This document shows, piece by piece, positions 27,108 to 36,538 of a stretch of 64,000 bases of DNA. The stretch is taken from assembly GCA_937773555.1 (NCBI GenBank), contig CALJVT010000007.1, forward strand, positions 62,001 to 126,000, written 5' to 3'. Under the pieces are notes generated by a model, which was given only the letters and a program-made list of their open reading frames with translations, was not told the origin of the DNA and did not search any database. How positions within the stretch are numbered: position 1 is the first letter of the stretch; each line of letters begins with the position of its first letter. Source of the DNA: an uncultured Pseudomonadales bacterium (GTDB taxonomy: Bacteria > Pseudomonadota > Gammaproteobacteria > Pseudomonadales > Balneatricaceae). A program made the position numbers and the translations under genes.

Positions 27108-27405
27108 TTTTGCTTTGGCCTATTTAGTTTATTGGGTGGGTGCAGTAAACGCTCACTTTGCTAGCAAACAATTAGTGCATTGAGGTTGAGCTACTGTGCA
27201 ATGCGGCTAAGCAAGTGGCCTTTGATGCTGGTGACGTTTTCTTATTTCTATGATACCAGAAATGATTTGACCCGTTAAAAAAAATCGCTTTAAGCTACCA
27301 GCATGACAAGGGTCACATCATTGCTGCATCAAGGGTTATCACCACGGGGTTTTCTACTATTTATTAACCCCTCTTTGGCTAAAGTATCGCTTTATTTGGC
27401 ACATA
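27108..27405. other. Intergenic region, no gene seen
   Basis: About 300 bases lie between polB (start) and the methyltransferase (end), both minus. A GGGGTT...AACCCC inverted repeat at about 27344-27373 could end the methyltransferase transcript but lacks a T-run on that strand. There is no LexA-type CTGT-N8-ACAG. Confidence 0.4.
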
Positions 27406-28548
27406 TTAGGTAGCAGCTAATTTCTTTTTAGGGTCAAAAAACGGTTTCTCCACTACTGTTGCAGTGGCATTACCGAAAGGCTTTATGACTACAAACTCTG
27501 TGCTCAATGCTGCACATTGCACATCAACCATCGCCAATGCTATGTTTTTCTGCAGCCTAGGGGAATATACCGCAGACGTTACCTTACCGACTAGCTGGCC
27601 GTCTTTTTCCAAGCTCCAAAAGCTAGTATTAGAGCCTTCAATTGCAGGGCCACTAATAACCAAACCCACATGCTTGCGTGATACACCTTGATGGCGAATC
27701 TTTTGCAACGCCGCTTTACCAATAAAGTCAAAATCGGCATCAATATCGATCAAACGATCCAAACCTAGTTCATAGGGGTTGGTATTGATGTCCATGTCTG
27801 CATGGTAGGACAGCATACCACCCTCTATGCGCCTAATAGTGGACGTGTGGCCAGGCTTAATGCCAAAAGGCTTTCCTGCTGCCATTATTTTTTCCCAGAG
27901 CAAGTCCCCTTTAGACCCATCGCATAGGTATAGCTCATAACCCAACTCACTTGACCAACCAGTGCGGGAAATAATTAATGGAATACCATCTAGCTCATAT
28001 TCGCGCAGCCAATAATATTTGAGATCAAGAATGCTCTCTCCAAACAAAGCCTGCATCACCTCACCAGACTTTGGGCCCTGCAGCTGAAGGGGAGACGCAT
28101 CTGGTTCACAAATAGTTACATCCAGCCCAGAGTTTACCGCTACTCCCTGTGCCCAAAGTAAAATATCACTATCCGCCAAAGAGATCCAAAAGTGATTTTC
28201 AGCTAAACGAAGCATGATTGGATCATTCAAAATACCACCCGCTGCGTTAGTCACCAGCACATATTTACACTGGCCTACAGCACATTTTGAAAGGTCACGA
28301 CAGATAAGGCTCTGCACCAACTTTGCAGCATCTGGGCCAGTAATTTCTACCTGACGTTCAACGGCAACATCGCACAGGATGACGCTATTGACCAAGTTCC
28401 AAAAATTCTTTTGTGGGTCACCAAAGTCTCTAGGGATGTACATATGGTTATAGACGGAAAAGTCTTTGGCACCCCAGCGTATGGTTGCATCAAAGTAGGG
28501 AGATTTACGAATCTGTGTACCAAAACCAAAGTCTTTAGGCGTTGCCAA
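27406..28548 (-). CDS. GcvT-family folate-dependent methyltransferase, DmdA-like
   Basis: This 380-residue protein has GcvT fold signatures (CDVAVERQVEITGPDA, LQLQGPKSGEVM, RTGWSSELGYELYL) and differs clearly from the true GcvT at 48950. Features such as NDPIMLRL, SLADSDILLWAQG, ERIEGG-like RRIEGGMLSYHADM and GLDRLIDIDADFDFIGKAAL recall DMSP demethylase DmdA. A related demethylase for betaine-type or aromatic methyl groups is equally possible. The product would be 5-methyl-THF. It is preceded by an Lrp-type regulator on the same strand, which may control it. Confidence 0.7.
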   Translation of the reverse strand: MATPKDFGFGTQIRKSPYFDATIRWGAKDFSVYNHMYIPRDFGDPQKNFWNLVNSVILCDVAVERQVEITGPDAAKLVQSLICRDLSKCAVGQCKYVLVTNAAGGILNDPIMLRLAENHFWISLADSDILLWAQGVAVNSGLDVTICEPDASPLQLQGPKSGEVMQALFGESILDLKYYWLREYELDGIPLIISRTGWSSELGYELYLCDGSKGDLLWEKIMAAGKPFGIKPGHTSTIRRIEGGMLSYHADMDINTNPYELGLDRLIDIDADFDFIGKAALQKIRHQGVSRKHVGLVISGPAIEGSNTSFWSLEKDGQLVGKVTSAVYSPRLQKNIALAMVDVQCAALSTEFVVIKPFGNATATVVEKPFFDPKKKLAAT

Positions 28549-28689
28549 GGGGTCGTCCTCACATAGTCATTCAGTCGTATTAGCAGGGTCTTTTAAAAGC
28601 TAAACGTTAAACAAAACTATAGGTGAACTTGGCGCCTAAAATGGACTAAATAAATATAGCTGCCAGCCTGTTTAGGCTTATTATTGAAG

Positions 28690-29172
28690 CTACTCAGACA
28701 GAAGTGTTACTAGATTTAAAGGCGTTTTTTTAACCTGCTTAGTGACAATATAGATGACATAACGGTCAATACCAATTTCTTCTTTGAGCAACTGCTCAAC
28801 TAAACACTGAAAATCGCTAAGATTTCTAGAAACGATGGTCATGACATAATCAGTGCCACCGCCTGTGGCATAGCATTCAACGATTTCATCGATGTCACCG
28901 ATATAAGATTCAAAACGCTCAAAGTCAGATTTTTTATGGGTTTTCAGTGACACTGTGACGATTACCTTGGTTAAATCAATCAGTCGATCAATGTCGATGT
29001 CAGCTTGGTAACCCAAAATTATGCCTGATTTTTTAAGTTTATCTAGCCTCACTCGACACGGTGTTGGTGATAGATTAACCAGCTCTGCGAGTTTAAATTT
29101 ACTAATTTTTCCATGGTGTTGAACCGCACACAAAATACGTATATCGATTGCATCTAAGGCAAGTTTTTTCAT
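28690..29172 (-). CDS. Lrp/AsnC-family transcriptional regulator
   Basis: The protein is 160 residues from the ATG at 29172 (MKKLALDAIDIRIL), the family start with GAGAG upstream; the frame is open 27 codons further without a ribosome site. It has an N-terminal helix-turn-helix (about 20-55: FKLAELVNLSPTPCRVRLDKL) and a C-terminal RAM ligand/oligomer domain (about 70-150, ATGGGTDYVMTI). It probably responds to an amino acid or related compound and acts on the adjacent methyltransferase; both points are inference. Confidence 0.9.
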   Translation of the reverse strand: MKKLALDAIDIRILCAVQHHGKISKFKLAELVNLSPTPCRVRLDKLKKSGIILGYQADIDIDRLIDLTKVIVTVSLKTHKKSDFERFESYIGDIDEIVECYATGGGTDYVMTIVSRNLSDFQCLVEQLLKEEIGIDRYVIYIVTKQVKKTPLNLVTLLSE

Positions 29173-29279
29173 GTTTGCGCTCTCTTTTATGGAACCCTTA
29201 GTAAGGCTATTTATCAGGTAGCTCGCCCCTAACCAAAGAGCACAAGGATACAAGACCTTAGGGTATATTTAAAGATCAC

Positions 29280-30296
29280 TTACCCAAACGGGATAATGAC
29301 TTGAACTTCGGGGAAAGCCGCTTCTACATCAGACTGATGCTTAGCTTCAAAAAGGAGCTTAAGGTTAGGACCAGCATCCATGGTGAGGTAAACGGGCAAA
29401 CCTTGTTCGCGTAACTGCCAAACTTTGTGCATTTGAGTCAAAGAGTCAGGTTGCCAATAGACCAGTGGTGGCCAGGCTGCAGCCATAGTAGCGTGCATGC
29501 TCATCGCATTATTTTCGGCTGTCACGGCCATGGTTTTAAAATCACCTGCTTCAATAGCAGTTTCAATGGTAGTTAAATCAGAATTAGCTTGCTGTGGCCA
29601 CTGTTTGTATAATGCTGAGGTGGCCATGGTTCTTGCCATGCCCTCTCGTGAAGACACTGCTTTTTTTTGGCTTGAAACCGTTAATAGGCCCACCCTAAGT
29701 TGTGGCCACTGGTGCTTCAGTAAAAAAGCTACACTATCACTGCCATTAGGCTGCTCTCCAGCCTGCCATTTAACAAAGCCGTGCCATAAAGAACGGCTGG
29801 CACTGCCACTACCTAGGCGTGCTAATGCCGAAAGCTGCTGTTCAGGCAGTTGCCAGCCCATAAGGCAATTTGTGGCTAAGGTTAGCGCTGCAAAACCACT
29901 GGCAGATGAGGCCAATCCTGCTGCCGTAGGCACGGTATTGTAGGTGTCTACCCGCAGCTTTAGATTGTTAGGCAACACTCGGTCTAACCACTGGCTAAGC
30001 TTGATGGCAAAACTCTGGGAGGCATCAACCTCTTCACTATTGAGTGTAATGTGGTGTTGTGGGGCATCTATAACTGAGAGACCCGTTTTAGTGCCATGTT
30101 CAGCCAAAGAGATAGACACAGAACCTGTTACTGGCAAGTTAAAATTGACCTCACGCTTACCCCAGTATTTGCTTAAGGCAATGTTACTGGGGGCATAGGC
30201 ACTTGCGTGTGCTGCTGGGGAGTTAAATTTAGCGTTACCTAAAACGTCATCCACCCACTGACCAACAGAAAGGATACTTGTCGGCGTTTGGCTCAT
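29280..30296 (-). CDS. mvaD: Diphosphomevalonate decarboxylase
   Basis: The 338-residue GHMP-fold enzyme converts mevalonate diphosphate to isopentenyl diphosphate with ATP. It shows the N-terminal APSNIALSKYWGKR, the phosphate loop PTAAGLASSASGFAAL and GSASRSLWHGFVKW, all typical of MvaD. It is last in the mevalonate operon. Its ATG overlaps the stop of the kinase gene upstream (ATGA), implying translational coupling. Confidence 0.94.
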   Translation of the reverse strand: MSQTPTSILSVGQWVDDVLGNAKFNSPAAHASAYAPSNIALSKYWGKREVNFNLPVTGSVSISLAEHGTKTGLSVIDAPQHHITLNSEEVDASQSFAIKLSQWLDRVLPNNLKLRVDTYNTVPTAAGLASSASGFAALTLATNCLMGWQLPEQQLSALARLGSGSASRSLWHGFVKWQAGEQPNGSDSVAFLLKHQWPQLRVGLLTVSSQKKAVSSREGMARTMATSALYKQWPQQANSDLTTIETAIEAGDFKTMAVTAENNAMSMHATMAAAWPPLVYWQPDSLTQMHKVWQLREQGLPVYLTMDAGPNLKLLFEAKHQSDVEAAFPEVQVIIPFG

Positions 30297-31291
30297 AGCA
30301 ATTTCTCTTTATGTGTTTCACTGGGAAGACGTGCTTCTTGGCGCACACCTTGGGGATCTATTTGCACTGATATCTGAGTATGGGGCCAATCCAGCCGATC
30401 ACTGCCAAGTAACAACACACAATCTCCTAGCCCAGAGCCAGAAATTTTAGCGCCAAAAAGCTCACCATTTTTTACCTGTTTTTTAGCCAATTGAATGATT
30501 ATTTCAATGGTCTCGTCGCTCACTCCTAAGTACCGCATTAGGCGTTGGTATTGATCCATAGATTGCGCAAAAGTGAACCAATTTGCAGCACTTAAGGCAT
30601 CTACACCTGTTTCAACACAAGCACCCATTTGCTCATAAAGTTGTTTAAAGCGCTGGGGGTTATGAATCGCAGCTTGTCGCACTTGCTCAATGACGATAGG
30701 GGTAGACGTTTTGTAACCACAATAAATTAAGCGCAATTTAGGCATACCCCGCCATGCTTCATGAGGAATATTAACCTTATTAGCACTCAATGGTTTAGCT
30801 TGAAACTTAACAATTCCGCCTAGTGCACTCGCAGCAACATCGGCACCAGAGCCCCTACCCTGAACTTTACGGATGGACTCTATGCCTAAGCACAGTATCG
30901 CCTGAGCATCTAATTGGCCCTTAGAGAGTAAGTCAATGGCTCCAAGGGTTGCCACAGTGACTGCGGCTGATGACCCTAGCCCCAAAGTATGCTCAAAGTC
31001 TGACTCAATCGTTATATCTACTCCACCTGTCAAATTACAAAGGGCCAGTGCCTGCAACACAAAACTGAGGCCTTGGCTTTGACCTAAATGTGATTCTAAG
31101 TCGGCTTGTTGGCATTTAAACTGGCCTAAACCAGATGCAATCACTATTTGTCCATCTACACGATTACTGGCCCTCACATAGATGCGTTGAGTTAAGGCAC
31201 AAACAACCGCACTGTGGCCATATAATACAGCGTGTTCACCCATGAGCATGGTATTAGCTGGCGCAGACGCTATGGCGCTTAACCTACTCAA
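30293..31291 (-). CDS. GHMP kinase of the mevalonate pathway (mevalonate kinase type)
   Basis: The protein is 332 residues from a TTG at 31291 that overlaps the previous stop (TTGAGTAG) and has GGGAG nine bases upstream; no ATG fits before the conserved N-terminus SAIASAPANTMLMGEHAVLYG. The GHMP phosphate loop is LGLGSSAAVTVA, and the C-terminal motif is AKISGSGLGDC. The GEHAVLYG motif is mevalonate-kinase-like, but so is that of the next gene. Which one makes phosphomevalonate and which the diphosphate cannot be settled here. Confidence 0.85.
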   Translation of the reverse strand: MSRLSAIASAPANTMLMGEHAVLYGHSAVVCALTQRIYVRASNRVDGQIVIASGLGQFKCQQADLESHLGQSQGLSFVLQALALCNLTGGVDITIESDFEHTLGLGSSAAVTVATLGAIDLLSKGQLDAQAILCLGIESIRKVQGRGSGADVAASALGGIVKFQAKPLSANKVNIPHEAWRGMPKLRLIYCGYKTSTPIVIEQVRQAAIHNPQRFKQLYEQMGACVETGVDALSAANWFTFAQSMDQYQRLMRYLGVSDETIEIIIQLAKKQVKNGELFGAKISGSGLGDCVLLLGSDRLDWPHTQISVQIDPQGVRQEARLPSETHKEKLL

Positions 31292-32360
31292 AGTAAACCA
31301 CTCCCTGTAAGTCTGGACACATAGCCTGAACACCGTAACCATAGCTTAAACAGAGTTGCTCAATAAGCGCTTGGTTTAACCCAACTACAAAAACCAAACC
31401 TCCAAGGTCACCCACCACACTACCTGCACCACATATTTTTGCTGCGCCGCCCTGAGCTTCTATGTTATCGATAAATTCACACACTAGGGTGGGAACAACG
31501 CCTATTTTTTTCAAGAGTTGGTGATTAGCCTTAACTGCATTGCACATTTTCATGCTTTGGTTAAGCTGCAGCGCTGTTCGCATGTTCTCTTGAACAATGC
31601 TGAACTCTTGCCAAAGGGTGTTTGGGAAACCTTGCTGTTTAACTGCGTCAACACACTCCCCTGTAGAACTTTTCGGCTTCCCTGTGGTGACCAAAAAATA
31701 GTGTGCGAGCTGTTTTATAACGTGCCGCTCACCATAACCCTTATGATATTGCTGTAAACCACCCATCACACATACGTACGGGTCTACGCCGCTAGACCTA
31801 CCATGCTGCCAATGCTCACTTTGAGTGGTTTTTAACACTAATTCAGCAGAGGTTAAAGGCTCACCCACGTGTTTAAATGACGCAGCCAACATAGCGGCCA
31901 CTAAAGCCGCTGATGACCCCATGCCGCCACCAGCAATCAAATCCAAAGAGAGTTCAATTACTAAGCCATGTTGATCAGATAAGAGAGTCACTAAACCACT
32001 AGCACCTAGGGCAGCTGCAAAAAATTCTGTGGGATTTAACACAACACTGGAAAGAAGGCCTGAGGCAGTGAGGTATTGCCTATGTCGGGACTGAGTCTGC
32101 TGGGCTAACTGAAAAAGTTGCAACAAACTAAAGGATTGGTCAATACCAAATTCGGGTACTTTAAGACGAACACCTAAGGCACTGCTAGTGGTAACTGCTG
32201 CAAAGGCATATATTTGAATAGCACAGGCTAGTGCTGGCGCACCATAAATAACAGCATGTTCACCACTGAGAATGACTTTACCCGGCACTCTCACGCGCGT
32301 AGAGCGTCTATTAGAGCTAGTTGGCCCAGCTGCAGGGGCCACTATGTCAGATGCGGTCAT
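31284..32360 (-). CDS. GHMP kinase of the mevalonate pathway (likely phosphomevalonate kinase)
   Basis: The 358-residue second GHMP kinase of the operon has VPGKVILSGEHAVIYGAPAL at the N-terminus, GGGMGSSAALVAAM as phosphate loop, GRSSGVDPYVCVMGG, and a C-terminal GGAAKICGAGSVVGD. Assignment as phosphomevalonate kinase is by elimination, because the operon otherwise lacks that step. The N-terminal motif resembles mevalonate kinase rather than the GEYAV of classical MvaK2. The gene starts inside the stop of mvaS (4-base overlap). Confidence 0.78.
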   Translation of the reverse strand: MTASDIVAPAAGPTSSNRRSTRVRVPGKVILSGEHAVIYGAPALACAIQIYAFAAVTTSSALGVRLKVPEFGIDQSFSLLQLFQLAQQTQSRHRQYLTASGLLSSVVLNPTEFFAAALGASGLVTLLSDQHGLVIELSLDLIAGGGMGSSAALVAAMLAASFKHVGEPLTSAELVLKTTQSEHWQHGRSSGVDPYVCVMGGLQQYHKGYGERHVIKQLAHYFLVTTGKPKSSTGECVDAVKQQGFPNTLWQEFSIVQENMRTALQLNQSMKMCNAVKANHQLLKKIGVVPTLVCEFIDNIEAQGGAAKICGAGSVVGDLGGLVFVVGLNQALIEQLCLSYGYGVQAMCPDLQGVVYFE

Positions 32361-33550
32361 CGCACCTGATAAAGGCGTTTGTGTTGGCTGATACCTGTTA
32401 AGCGAAATTTACCATTAGTTTGCTGCTCAAACTCATGATCACCGCCGTCTGTAGGTACTTCAAAAGCGTACATTTTTTGATAGTCCGCATAATTTAGTGG
32501 CTGACGTGACTCCAACATCGTCTGATGACTCTGCTTATGCAGCATGTCTTGGTAACCTTCTACAAGAGTTCCCGTAAAGAATTCCCCTACACTGCCAGAG
32601 CCATAGCTAAAGAAGCCAATGCGTTTGCCTGCCAAATTTGTAGCTGTATTGTCTAGCAAAGAGATAAAACCAATATACATTGCAGCCGTGTAGCTATTAC
32701 CAGTAATGCGGTTATAAATAAGGCTAGCAGAAATTTGGTTTTCTAAAGTTTCGGCGCTAAGCTCGTGAGCATTACCATTGGCTAGGTGGTTGTGAGCTTT
32801 TTGAGCCATACGGCTAAACGGGAGGTGATAGCAGAAGTAATCAAAGTCTGAAAAGTTCAGCTCACTTTGTTGCCGGAAATCTTGCCATGCCGAACGCACA
32901 CAACGCAAATAAACCTTGGTAGAGTATTTACCGTCAACTATTGCTGTAGAGCGATAGTTAGGGCGCCAAAAATCCATTACATCTTCTGTATGAATCCCTG
33001 TCTCTGGGTCTAGCTCAACGAGCCTTGGGTTCGTACTAACTATCATGGCTACGGCACCACAACCTTGGGTAGCTTCCCCTGGTGATTGGCGGTCGTAACG
33101 AGCGATATCAGATGCAATTACCAATACTTTTTCTTTAGGCTTACGGGCAACCCAAGCAGTGGCTAGCTGCAATGCCGCAGTGGCGCTGTAACAGGCTTGC
33201 TTGAGTTCGACCACACGACATCTAGGGCTGAGCTTTAACAGCGTGTGCAAATACACACCCGCAGCTTTGGATTGGTCGATGCCCGTTTCTGTTGCAAACA
33301 AAATAGTGCTAATAGCGTTTGGGTCCTCGTCCCGCTGCGCCATACCTTCTAATAAGGGTAAGCAGGCATTAGCCGCCATGGTCACTACGTCTTCGTCAGC
33401 ACCGGGCACACTCATACGCTCTTGGCCTATACCAACAGTATATTTGGCGGCATTGGAGCCGTTGTTGTCCGCTAACTCTTGCAGGTCTAAGCTAAAGTTA
33501 GTGGTGTAAAAACTTATATCATCAATACCAACGGGCATATAACTTCTCAA
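32357..33550 (-). CDS. mvaS: Hydroxymethylglutaryl-CoA synthase
   Basis: The 397-residue thiolase-fold enzyme condenses acetyl-CoA with acetoacetyl-CoA. Catalytic residues are visible with the spacing known from S. aureus HMGS: Glu88 (ATETG), Cys120 (LKQACYSA) and His242 (CYHLPFSRM). The C-terminal GSGSVGEFF motif is present. It is the committed carbon-carbon step of the pathway and stands mid-operon, 41 bases after the isomerase gene. Confidence 0.95.
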   Translation of the reverse strand: MRSYMPVGIDDISFYTTNFSLDLQELADNNGSNAAKYTVGIGQERMSVPGADEDVVTMAANACLPLLEGMAQRDEDPNAISTILFATETGIDQSKAAGVYLHTLLKLSPRCRVVELKQACYSATAALQLATAWVARKPKEKVLVIASDIARYDRQSPGEATQGCGAVAMIVSTNPRLVELDPETGIHTEDVMDFWRPNYRSTAIVDGKYSTKVYLRCVRSAWQDFRQQSELNFSDFDYFCYHLPFSRMAQKAHNHLANGNAHELSAETLENQISASLIYNRITGNSYTAAMYIGFISLLDNTATNLAGKRIGFFSYGSGSVGEFFTGTLVEGYQDMLHKQSHQTMLESRQPLNYADYQKMYAFEVPTDGGDHEFEQQTNGKFRLTGISQHKRLYQVR

Positions 33551-33591
33551 TCTTCCCTACTACAAACTTAATAAAGTATAAATGTCTCAAA

Positions 33592-34620
33592 TTAACCTTC
33601 ACTAAGCACTAGTGCATCGTTTAAATGCAAATCATCTACAGTACTTGCAGATAATAAGAACATGGCGGTGACAAACTCTTTTTTCAAGGCCTCTATGACA
33701 TCAACCACAGCAGAAGTTGATTCCATAGCAGGAACCAAAAGAGGTTTTGCGATACCACCCAAACAGCCGCCCATTATAACACTCTTTACCAAGTCTAGCC
33801 CATCTCGAAGGCCTCCACTGGCAATGAAATTTGCTTGCTGCATATATGGGCGAGCGTTTTTCATGGCTAAAGGCGTAGGTATACCCCAATCTTGCAATGT
33901 GAACCCTAGAGTATGCGAGTCTTCACGGCGCTGTTGTTCAATACGCGCCCATGAAGTACCGCCGCGTCCTGCAACGTCAAACCATCTAATACCGTGTCGT
34001 AAGCCTAATTCAATATCTGCCACACTGAGGCCCGCGCCAACTTCCTTGAGTACCACCGGCACATTAAGCTGCGATTGTGCATGGCCAATGGCCTGCGCTA
34101 AATTAGCAAAGTTGGTATCACCCTCTGGTTGCACAGCCTCTTGTAATGGGTTTAGGTGAAGAAAAATAGCATCTGCAGATAACACATCAATGGCTTGCTG
34201 TAATTGAGCTGACCCCATACCGTTGTTAAGTTGAATGGCTCCCATATTGGCAAATAAGAGTGCATCTGGTGCGTAGCGACGCAAATCAAAACTAGCCTGA
34301 GCGCCTGTATCTTCTAACATGACCCGCTGTGAACCAACCCCCATTGCCACACCAGTAATTTGCGCAGCTTCAGCCAGATGTTGATTAACCTTAGCCACCA
34401 AAACATCATCACCACCGGTCATGGATGAAATTAACAAGGGAAAGCTCAAGCGCTTGCCCATAACCTCGATGCTGGGATCGACGTCATTCAAATTAATTTC
34501 TGGCATAGCCCGATGTTGTAACTGTATCGCATCGAAAAAACGGCCGTTGCGTTCTACGCCTTCATCGCGACCAATAACTTCGATGTGTTGCCGTTTACGG
34601 CGATTAGTTTGATCGTTCAT
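33592..34620 (-). CDS. fni: Isopentenyl-diphosphate delta-isomerase, type 2 (FMN)
   Basis: The 342-residue FMN- and NAD(P)H-dependent isomerase interconverts IPP and DMAPP. It is a TIM barrel with RKRQHIEVI near the N-terminus, FPLLISSMTGG, the HLNPLQEAVQPEGD substrate motif, KEVGAGLS and GGLRDGLDLVKSVIMGG for the FMN phosphate. Its presence inside the operon explains how the pathway supplies both isoprenoid units. It begins one base after the reductase stop (TAAATG). Confidence 0.95.
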   Translation of the reverse strand: MNDQTNRRKRQHIEVIGRDEGVERNGRFFDAIQLQHRAMPEINLNDVDPSIEVMGKRLSFPLLISSMTGGDDVLVAKVNQHLAEAAQITGVAMGVGSQRVMLEDTGAQASFDLRRYAPDALLFANMGAIQLNNGMGSAQLQQAIDVLSADAIFLHLNPLQEAVQPEGDTNFANLAQAIGHAQSQLNVPVVLKEVGAGLSVADIELGLRHGIRWFDVAGRGGTSWARIEQQRREDSHTLGFTLQDWGIPTPLAMKNARPYMQQANFIASGGLRDGLDLVKSVIMGGCLGGIAKPLLVPAMESTSAVVDVIEALKKEFVTAMFLLSASTVDDLHLNDALVLSEG

Positions 34621-35691
34621 TTATCGCTCTAACTTTAAGTGGGCTTGCATGAGTTCACCCGGATTAGTTTGCGCCGCAAGCAAAGACAACTCACCACATA
34701 AAACTGTGGCCGCACAAATTTGTGCTAAACGCCTAGCATTGGCTCCTGCTTCAACATCTTCAGAACAGCCCAGTTTAGCCAAATTTTCTGTGACAAAATC
34801 TAACCCCTTACCATTGCCAACAGTGCCCACAATAATGTTCGGTAAGGTGCAAGAAAAGTATAAATCTCCTTCTCTTACTTCCGCGTGCACCATCCCTTGT
34901 GACCCTTCAATAATATTAGCGGCATCTTGGCCAGTGGCCAAATAAAACCCTAGCAACATATTGGCAAAATGAGCGTTAGCACTGCGCAAGCCACCCGCCA
35001 TTAACGTACCTAGTAGATTTTTCTTAATGTTAAGATCAACCACTTTTTCAGGTGTTGTAAGCAGCTTGCGTTCACATAAATCCCGTGGCACCGTTAGCTC
35101 GGCTACAACGTATTTACCACGGCCTAAAATGCCATTCACAGCAGTGGCTTTTTTATCACTACAATAATTACCAGAGATAGAACTGTAGTTGAGTTGGGGG
35201 TATTCATCTAATACCCACCGCATAAGACTATCAGCAGCTTGGGTGACCATATTATGGCCAGAGGCATCTCCTGTTTTAAACTCTAACCGTAGATACAACA
35301 AATTGGCCACAATTTGCATGTTCATATCAATTAACTTAGCAAAGCGGCTCGTTTTACTAACAATAGCCTGCATTTCTTCTTGTCGGGTTTGAATAGATCG
35401 CCATGCCTGTAAAACCTGGCTTGCATCATTGGCTTCTAGCAAAATAGAACGTGTCATGCGCTCATCCACTAAGGTGGTTTTAATACCTTCGTCACATAAA
35501 CTAGACACCCTTGCACCTCGGCCTACTGAATGCCACAAGGGCGTTTCGTAGGTGGCTAGTGGCACAGAAACCTTATCTTGCCATGCTGCGTCTAAACTAG
35601 CTTGAGCACTTATTTTTATGGGTCCAACAAAACGCATAGGAACCGGTGCTTGAGTCACTTTTGGGCTCATTTTAGCTGCAATAGGGGCCAT
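34621..35691 (-). CDS. mvaA: Hydroxymethylglutaryl-CoA reductase, class I-like, soluble
   Basis: The 356-residue enzyme reduces HMG-CoA to mevalonate. The signature SGNYCSDKKATAVNGILGRG is that of class I (eukaryote/archaeal) reductases, without the membrane anchor. Counterparts of the human catalytic residues can be placed: Glu49, Lys180 (DKK), Asp256 (TGQDAA) and His351 (MQAHL near the C-terminus). It is the first gene of the operon and probably its flux-setting step. The operon reads mvaA-fni-mvaS-kinase-kinase-mvaD. Confidence 0.93.
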   Translation of the reverse strand: MAPIAAKMSPKVTQAPVPMRFVGPIKISAQASLDAAWQDKVSVPLATYETPLWHSVGRGARVSSLCDEGIKTTLVDERMTRSILLEANDASQVLQAWRSIQTRQEEMQAIVSKTSRFAKLIDMNMQIVANLLYLRLEFKTGDASGHNMVTQAADSLMRWVLDEYPQLNYSSISGNYCSDKKATAVNGILGRGKYVVAELTVPRDLCERKLLTTPEKVVDLNIKKNLLGTLMAGGLRSANAHFANMLLGFYLATGQDAANIIEGSQGMVHAEVREGDLYFSCTLPNIIVGTVGNGKGLDFVTENLAKLGCSEDVEAGANARRLAQICAATVLCGELSLLAAQTNPGELMQAHLKLER

Positions 35692-35844
35692 TCAAGATGC
35701 CTTATAAATAATAGATACAACAGTCACAATTAGGGTCTAATTTTAACTAGCCCAATACGGTTATGCAATGACGATCAGCACAGTTATTGACGCTACTGCC
35801 ATTAAACTTTGATGTCGCGATACAATACTGGGTATCGTGTACAC

Positions 35845-35882
35845 AAAAAAGCCCCGATAACTCAAGGTTAACGGGGCTTTTT
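35845..35882. terminator. Bidirectional terminator after the peroxiredoxin gene
   Basis: The stem AAAAAAGCCCCG / CGGGGCTTTTT has a 15-base loop. It lies 13 bases after the peroxiredoxin stop (minus strand), with T-runs on both sides. It also insulates the mevalonate operon, whose promoter must lie between 35692 and 35844. Confidence 0.9.
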
Positions 35883-35894
35883 ATAAGACAATAC

Positions 35895-36500
35895 TTATAA
35901 CTTGTCTGCGTTCTCAGCAAGGTAGGAAGCTACACCTGCAGGTGAGCCATTCATGCCCGAGTCGCCTTTAGTCCAGCCAGCTGGGCAAACATCACCATGC
36001 TCTTCATGGAACTGCAGAGCATCAACCAAACGGAGCAATTCATCCATGTTGCGGCCTAGAGGCAAATCGTTAACCATTTGTGAACGGACCTGGCCTTCAC
36101 GGTCAATGATGAATGCGCCACGGTAGGCCTTACTGCCATCAGCTAATTCAACATCATAAGCACGACAAATATCATGCGCCATGTCTGCAGCTAAAGTGTA
36201 TTTAACTGGGCCAATACCACCATCGTTTATAGCTGTGTTGCGCCATGCGTTGTGAGTAAAGTGTGAATCAATAGAAACACCAATAACCTCTACACCACGG
36301 GCCTTAAAATCATCCATACGGTGGTCTAAGGCAATGAGCTCAGAAGGACACACAAAGGTGAAGTCTAATGGATAGAAAAACACCAAACCGTACTTGCCCT
36401 TAATGGCCTCAAAAAGATTAAAATCATCAACGATAGTGCCATCGCCTAATACCGCTGGTACTGTAAAATCTGGGGCTTGCTTGCCGACTAATACGCTCAT
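35895..36500 (-). CDS. Typical 2-Cys peroxiredoxin (AhpC/Prx1 type)
   Basis: The 201-residue thiol peroxidase reduces H2O2 and alkyl peroxides. The peroxidatic cysteine lies in DFTFVCPSE (about residue 51) and the resolving cysteine in GDVCPAGW near the C-terminus, with the catalytic Arg in QVRSQMVND. It is followed upstream by a monothiol glutaredoxin gene on the same strand, a sensible redox pair. Confidence 0.95.
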   Translation of the reverse strand: MSVLVGKQAPDFTVPAVLGDGTIVDDFNLFEAIKGKYGLVFFYPLDFTFVCPSELIALDHRMDDFKARGVEVIGVSIDSHFTHNAWRNTAINDGGIGPVKYTLAADMAHDICRAYDVELADGSKAYRGAFIIDREGQVRSQMVNDLPLGRNMDELLRLVDALQFHEEHGDVCPAGWTKGDSGMNGSPAGVASYLAENADKL

Positions 36501-36538
36501 AGCTGTTCCTTTATACTCGTTAGTTTGTGTTATTTAAA

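Noticed and set aside
34621-35691. Apparent loss of the catalytic histidine of HMG-CoA reductase (GEL where class I has GHL)
   Set aside because: The catalytic His of human HMGR is the second His of that segment (KSHM), and its counterpart His351 is present here.
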